A stretch of 64,000 nt of DNA. Source: DASRAP01 sp964503275 (GTDB lineage Bacteria; Gemmatimonadota; Gemmatimonadetes; Gemmatimonadales; Gemmatimonadaceae). Within the stretch, counting starts at the first letter, position 1, and every line of letters begins with the position of its first letter. A model generated the notes under the pieces. It had not been told where the DNA came from and ran no database searches. It worked only from the letters and a program-made list of their open reading frames with translations. Positions 59,543 to 64,000 of the stretch are shown here, piece by piece. Where the stretch lies: NCBI GenBank assembly GCA_964503275.1, contig CAZCZO010000004.1, forward strand, positions 62,001 to 126,000. Direction: 5' to 3'. The position numbers were made by a program, and so were the translations under genes.

Positions 59543-60806
59543 GCCGTAGGGCCGCCACCGGATCCAGTTTCGCTGCGCGCATCGCCGGGAGCATGCCGAA
59601 GATGATACCGGTGACCGCACTCGCCATCAACGCGGCGACGACGGAGGTGAGCGGCGTCGCCGCCGGGATCGCCGGCCACGCGGTGCGGATCCCGACGGCC
59701 GTCAGGATGCCGAGCACCAGTCCCACCGCCGCGCCGATGCTGGTCAACGTCACCGCCTCGACGAGGAACTGCCACAGGATCGTCGCCCGCGTGGCACCGA
59801 GCGCCTTGCGCACACCGATCTCGCGGGTCCGCTCGGTCACCGAGATCATCATGATCGCGACCACGCCCACCCCGCCGACCAGCAGGCCCACCGATGACAG
59901 CGCGAGCCCGACCACGAAGAAGGTCCCGAACAGACTGTTGTAGATGTCCATCAGCCGGTCCTGGGTGACGATCTCGAAGTTGCTGCGCTGGCTGGGGCGC
60001 AGGCCGCGGGCGCCGCGCAGCGCGGCCGTCACATCGTCGACCGCCTCCGCCGTCGTCACACCTGCGCGCGGCCGCACGATCAGGTTGTTGCCGAGCATCC
60101 ACATGTTCAACGCACTCTTGCCCGTGGTCCACGGAATGATCGCTTTGGGATCGTTGCCGTCGGCCGCCGATGTCGGGGTACCCATCGGGCTCGCCGTGTA
60201 GTCGTAGATGCCGATGACCGTGAAGGGGACGCCATTGATCAGCACCTGCTTGTCGAGCGGGTCCGAGTCGTAGAAGAGGCGCTGCGCCAGCATCGTATTC
60301 AGGATCACGACCCGGGCCGACGCGTTGTACTCGGCGCTCGTGAAGCTGCGTCCCGGATAGATGTCACCGGCGTCGACGTCCTTCCAATTGGTGGAATAGG
60401 CCTCGATCCCGGCGCTGAGCTGCTGGTCCCGGTAGCGGAAGGTCCCACCGGTGGCCACGTGCGCCGTCACCGACCGGATCCTCGGCAGGCGCTCGAGCAT
60501 GCGCACCTCGTCCATCGTGATCATCGGGTTGCGGCGCTCGGGGCAGGTCTCGTCGGTCCCATCGCAGACCTGGAAGCCGCCGATCGGGCGACGGTACACG
60601 AAGAACGAGGTCGGGCCCGCGGCCTCCACGTCGCGCGCGAAGCTCTCATTGACGCCGTGGACCACTGACGACAGCGCGACCACCACGTACACGCCGACGG
60701 CGACACCCATGATAGTGAGCCCGGCGCGCACGCGATTCGCCCGCAGTGCATCCAACGCGATCTTCACCCCTTCGAACACACTGAGGATTCTAGAGCCGAT
60801 GTGCAC
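59535..60806 (-). CDS. MacB/FtsX-type ABC permease
   Basis: A 423-residue membrane protein: N-terminal segment LRANRVRAGLTIMGVAVGVY, a large periplasmic domain (about 55-290, with a CDGTDETCPERR loop that may form a disulfide), then three membrane segments with the FtsX/MacB hallmarks VTERTREIGVRKALGATRATILWQFL and FGMLPAMRAAKLDPVAALRHE. It would transmit ATP-driven movement to an outer component. It starts at GTG 60806, 3 bases after the sister permease. No ATPase is adjacent. Confidence 0.93.
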   Translation of the reverse strand: MHIGSRILSVFEGVKIALDALRANRVRAGLTIMGVAVGVYVVVALSSVVHGVNESFARDVEAAGPTSFFVYRRPIGGFQVCDGTDETCPERRNPMITMDEVRMLERLPRIRSVTAHVATGGTFRYRDQQLSAGIEAYSTNWKDVDAGDIYPGRSFTSAEYNASARVVILNTMLAQRLFYDSDPLDKQVLINGVPFTVIGIYDYTASPMGTPTSAADGNDPKAIIPWTTGKSALNMWMLGNNLIVRPRAGVTTAEAVDDVTAALRGARGLRPSQRSNFEIVTQDRLMDIYNSLFGTFFVVGLALSSVGLLVGGVGVVAIMMISVTERTREIGVRKALGATRATILWQFLVEAVTLTSIGAAVGLVLGILTAVGIRTAWPAIPAATPLTSVVAALMASAVTGIIFGMLPAMRAAKLDPVAALRHE

Positions 60807-60809
60807 GTG

Positions 60810-62051
60810 CTACTCCTGCCGAAGGGCTTCGATGGGGTCGAGCCGCGAGGCGCGCCGCGCGGGATAGACGCCCGAGACGATACCGACGCCGAGTCCGAGC
60901 AGCGTGGCCACGACGAGCGACCATGGGGCCACCGCGGCCGGAAGCGGCGTATTCGACGCGATGACCCACGCGCCGCCGAGCCCGAGGCCGATGCCGATGA
61001 CTGCGCCGAGCGTGCTCAAGGTCGCCGCCTCGACCAAGAACTGCCGGAGGATGTCCTTGCGGCGCGCGCCCAGTGCCTTGCGGATGCCGATCTCGTGCGT
61101 TCGCTCGGCGACCGCGACCAGCATGATGTTCATGATGACCATGCCGCCGACGACCAGCCCGATCATCGGCAGGGCCGTGCCCGCGATCGTCATGACGGAC
61201 TTCACCTCCCGGAAATCCTCCAGCGCGGACTCGGAGGTCTCGATGGAGAAGTTGTCGCGCTGTGCCGGGCGCAACTGCCGGCGGGAGCGCATGGCCTCCC
61301 GGACCAGCTCCATCCCGTCGAACATCGCGGTGGTGCTCGGCGCCTTGAGCATCATGCCGTCGATGTCGCCACGCGGGTTGGTGAGACGCCCGAGCCCGGA
61401 CTCGAGCGGGCCGATGATCAGCCGATCCATCGACATCCCGAAGAGCGACCCCTGCTTCTCGATGCGGCCGACGACCATGTAGGGCACGCCGCCGACCCGC
61501 AGCTCGCGGCCGATCGGATCGAGGTTCGGGAAGAAGAAGGTCGCCACCTCGTCGCCGATCACGACCACGTTCGTCCCGTTCAGGTACTCGGGCTGTGCGA
61601 TCGTGCGGCCGGCGACGATGTCGTAGTTCTTGATCTGGAAGTAGTCACCCTCGACGGCGTAGATGGTCGCCTGGCGCGGGCGCGGTGCGTAGGCGCTCGA
61701 CGCGGTCGCACTGGCGTCAGTCTCGATCGCCCACTGCACATCCTTGGGGAGCACGTCCACGACGTAGCGGGCATCGTGCCGGTACATGAGCGGCCAGCGC
61801 TGCATGTCGCGCCACTCGGCCTCGGTCTCGGGGCCGGTGAAGTCGGGCCAACGGCGGAGGGTGAACGTGTTCGCGCCGATGAACCGGCCGATGAAGTCCT
61901 CCTCCACGTACTTCGACATGCCTTCGACGATCGAGACGACCGCGATCAGGAACATCACCCCGATGGTGACGCCGAGGAGGGTGAAGAAGCTCTTCAGCTT
62001 CTGGACCCGGATCTGTCCCAAGGCGAGGGAGATCGCTTCGATGAGGGGCAT
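60810..62051 (-). CDS. MacB/FtsX-type ABC permease, paralog
   Basis: A 413-residue permease from ATG 62051: N-terminal VQKLKSFFTLLGVTIGVMFLIAVV split across one helix, a periplasmic domain (about 45-280), then VAERTHEIGIRKALGARRKDILRQFL and GIVSGVYPARRASRLDPIEALRQE, near-copies of the sister's motifs. It is the first gene of the minus-strand operon and is divergent from the DHA kinase. The pair may form a heterodimer with an ATPase encoded elsewhere. Confidence 0.93.
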   Translation of the reverse strand: MPLIEAISLALGQIRVQKLKSFFTLLGVTIGVMFLIAVVSIVEGMSKYVEEDFIGRFIGANTFTLRRWPDFTGPETEAEWRDMQRWPLMYRHDARYVVDVLPKDVQWAIETDASATASSAYAPRPRQATIYAVEGDYFQIKNYDIVAGRTIAQPEYLNGTNVVVIGDEVATFFFPNLDPIGRELRVGGVPYMVVGRIEKQGSLFGMSMDRLIIGPLESGLGRLTNPRGDIDGMMLKAPSTTAMFDGMELVREAMRSRRQLRPAQRDNFSIETSESALEDFREVKSVMTIAGTALPMIGLVVGGMVIMNIMLVAVAERTHEIGIRKALGARRKDILRQFLVEAATLSTLGAVIGIGLGLGGAWVIASNTPLPAAVAPWSLVVATLLGLGVGIVSGVYPARRASRLDPIEALRQE

Positions 62052-62250
62052 GCAGGGAGTGGTGACGTGGGGGCGTGCGGGCCACGCGCGTTGGCCGCTG
62101 GTGCCGACCCTACGGGGGCAGCGGCCGTTGGGTGTCACGGGCGGTGCCGCGGCGCTCCGGTTGCGGTCGGGACGCCGCCGCGGGAAGTTCCGCGCAGCGA
62201 CCCGAGGTCCGGGTCGAGGAACCCCCGACTGACGCCGACGTCGCGCCGAG

Positions 62251-64000
62251 ATGCCTGTCTCCCCCAAGTTCATCAACGCCCCGCTCGACGTGCCCGCCGA
62301 GGCGATCGAGGGTCTGCTGTACATGCGGCCCGACCTCACGATCCTCCCCGAGGCCCCGAACGTCGTCGTGCGGCGGGCGATCACGCCGGGCCGGGTCGCC
62401 ATCATCTGTGGCGGGGGCAGCGGCCACGAACCCGCGCACGCGAGCTTCGTCGCCGAGGGATGGCTGAGCGCTGCGGTGTGCGGCGGCGTGTTCGCGTCGC
62501 CGTCGCAGGGATCGGTTCTCCGGGCGATCCGGCACTGCAGCCGGGCCAACGGCAACGCCGGAGTGCTCCTGCTCATCAAGAACTACAGCGGCGACGTGAT
62601 CAACTTCATGTCCGCGGCGACCGTCGCGGCCACGGAGCCGGTCGGCGATGCGGGCGACCTGATCAGCGTGCGCGCAGTCGTGATCGGCGACGACGTGGCC
62701 TTCGGCGCCGACCACGATGCGCAACGCGGCATCGCAGGCACCGTGCTCCTGTACAAGATGCTCGGTGCTGCGGCTGACGGCGGGGCGTCCTTGGAGGAGC
62801 TCGTAGCGCTCTGCGACGCCGTCGCACCGAACCTCCGCAGTCTGGGCGCGAGCCTGTCGTCCTGTGCGCTGCCCGGGAGTGCACCGACGAGCACCCTGGC
62901 GGACGGTAGCGTGGAGCTGGGCCTCGGCATCCACGGGGAGTCGGGCAAGGAAGCACGGCCGCATGAGGCGATCGATCGACTCGCCGTGCGCATGCTGCAG
63001 CACATCGCTTCGCCGCCTGTGTCCGACCACGAGTCGGCATCGGGCGATGCCGCCCGTTCACGATCGTGGCGCGGCGACGCGGCGCACGGCCACGTGCTGT
63101 TCGTCAACAATCTGGGGGCCACCAGCGACATCGAGATGCAGATCGTCGTTCGCGCGGTGATGCGGACTGCCCGCGCCGATGGTCTGCAGTTCGCCGTGCA
63201 GCGCCTTGTGGTCGGACGGGCCATGACGGCGCTCGACATGCACGGGATCTCGGTGACCGTGCTACGGCTCCCCCGTGCGCGCGAGGCCACCGAGTGGCTG
63301 GGCTACCTCGACGCGGTGGACCCGCCGCAGGTCGGCGCGTTCATGGTCTGTGTGCCGGCGAGCGAGGTGCCCGACGCCAAGGCGACGCCCAGCGCGCAGC
63401 GGTGGTCGATCCCGCCCGTGGCATCGGTCGACGACGCGAGGTCCGCGGTGGAGACGGTGCGCATCGTGCGCGCCATCGCGCGACGACTGCTCGACGACGA
63501 GGCGATGCTGAACGCGCTCGATGCGGCCGTGGGTGATGGCGACCTCGGGACGGGGACCGCCCGGGCGGCGACCGCGGTGCTCGGCCTCATCGCAGACCTT
63601 GAGGCGACGGGTGTACTCCACCCGGACCCTGCGGCGCTGCTCGGCGCCGTCGGGGAGGTCGTGGCCGACGCCTTCGGCGGCACGTCGGGTCCGCTCCTCG
63701 GGGGCTTCCTCGCGGCGGCGGCACCGCACCTGCGGGGCACGCGCACCGGCGCCACTGTCTACGCGGCGTTCACCGACGGGACCGACGCCGTTCAGCGCAT
63801 CGGCAAGGCCGCACGGGGTGATCGGACGATGGTCGACGCCCTGCTTCCGGCGACGGAGGCGGCGGCCATGGCCCTGGGAGCGACCGCCATCGATGTCGCG
63901 ATGCTGCGATCCATTCGAGATGCCGCTGCCGAGGGCGCCGCGCGCGCGACCGGACTCGCAGCGCGGCGCGGCCGGGCGCGCAGTCTCGCGGCGCAGCAGG
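62251..64000 (+). CDS. Fused DhaK-DhaL dihydroxyacetone/glycerone kinase (cut by window edge)
   Basis: At least 583 residues, open at the window end. The DhaK part holds AIICGGGSGHEPAHASFVAEG, LLLIKNYSGDVINF and the substrate-binding His in LGLGIHGESG. After a linker comes DhaL with ALDAAVGDGDLGTGTARAA (ATP-metal Asp residues) and FGGTSGPLLGGFLAA. The single-chain, ATP-dependent form phosphorylates dihydroxyacetone or a related triose. Homologs are about 560-600 residues, so little is missing. It is divergent from the permease operon. Confidence 0.93.
   Translation, partial: MPVSPKFINAPLDVPAEAIEGLLYMRPDLTILPEAPNVVVRRAITPGRVAIICGGGSGHEPAHASFVAEGWLSAAVCGGVFASPSQGSVLRAIRHCSRANGNAGVLLLIKNYSGDVINFMSAATVAATEPVGDAGDLISVRAVVIGDDVAFGADHDAQRGIAGTVLLYKMLGAAADGGASLEELVALCDAVAPNLRSLGASLSSCALPGSAPTSTLADGSVELGLGIHGESGKEARPHEAIDRLAVRMLQHIASPPVSDHESASGDAARSRSWRGDAAHGHVLFVNNLGATSDIEMQIVVRAVMRTARADGLQFAVQRLVVGRAMTALDMHGISVTVLRLPRAREATEWLGYLDAVDPPQVGAFMVCVPASEVPDAKATPSAQRWSIPPVASVDDARSAVETVRIVRAIARRLLDDEAMLNALDAAVGDGDLGTGTARAATAVLGLIADLEATGVLHPDPAALLGAVGEVVADAFGGTSGPLLGGFLAAAAPHLRGTRTGATVYAAFTDGTDAVQRIGKAARGDRTMVDALLPATEAAAMALGATAIDVAMLRSIRDAAAEGAARATGLAARRGRARSLAAQQ

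Noticed and set aside
62052..62250. Divergent gap before the DHA kinase examined for a riboswitch or promoter
   Set aside because: Only weak GC-rich stems and no convincing promoter pair were seen.

Overview
The window is high-GC, very gene-dense bacterial DNA: no stretch over 300 bases lacks a gene, and neighbouring genes often overlap by 1-20 bases. No rRNA, tRNA, insertion sequence, CRISPR array or replication origin was seen. The content suggests a Gemmatimonadota chromosome: secreted LVIVD-repeat proteins paired with DUF305 proteins, S9 peptidases with Gly/Ala-rich insertions, secreted beta-propellers, Tat-exported sugar enzymes, MacB-type permeases, and an ECF sigma operon with glycogen-binding (CBM48-like) domains. 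This taxonomic call is inference; there is no rRNA to confirm it.

Layout. 1-1480: metF-metH on the minus strand behind a SAM-II riboswitch with a terminator-like hairpin. 1496-2194: YggT-like membrane protein. 2215-5107: ECF sigma, membrane protein with a CBM48-like domain (probable anti-sigma), and two exported proteins, the last ending in a second CBM48-like domain. 5168-10464: Tat-exported PLP enzyme, EVE protein, amino-acid decarboxylase, exported protein, membrane-VOC protein. 10575-14894: DUF305-LVIVD pair and a CocE-type peptidase. 14941-18646: PII, ammonium transporter, LytTR regulator and LytS-type kinase. 18589-23788: secreted propeller, barrel protein, a second DUF305-LVIVD pair, ApbE. 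23814-27284: a second SAM-II riboswitch with a clear intrinsic terminator, then metX-like, metB and hom. 27312-39484: S9 peptidases, cardiolipin synthase, YdjM-like protein, NhaC antiporter, exported small proteins, a secreted EEP-family protein. 39531-46378: DUF1080-TPR protein, exported HpaI-type aldolase, DUF4256, CHASE kinase, ATP pyrophosphatase, SUMF1-domain protein. 46404-57421: accessory stretch with LMW-PTP/ArsC, three PIN-type toxin-antitoxin modules plus a PIN relic, esterase, propellers, VOC protein, Tat oxidoreductase/isomerase pair and a methyltransferase. 57447-62051: one minus-strand operon of two MacB-type permeases, a receiver-kinase and a receiver protein, with no ATPase. 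62251-end: fused DhaK-DhaL kinase, cut by the window edge.

How it works together. The clearest system is methionine supply. Homoserine dehydrogenase, MetX and MetB build the sulfur-containing intermediate, and MetF and MetH supply and use the methyl group. The two loci are about 22 kb apart and on opposite strands, yet both have SAM-II aptamers with related 5' leaders, so both are predicted to switch off when S-adenosylmethionine is plentiful. A second unit is PII-Amt nitrogen uptake, in which PII lacks the usual uridylylated tyrosine. Much of the rest is envelope and scavenging machinery: peptidases, esterase, sugar enzymes, propellers and barrels.
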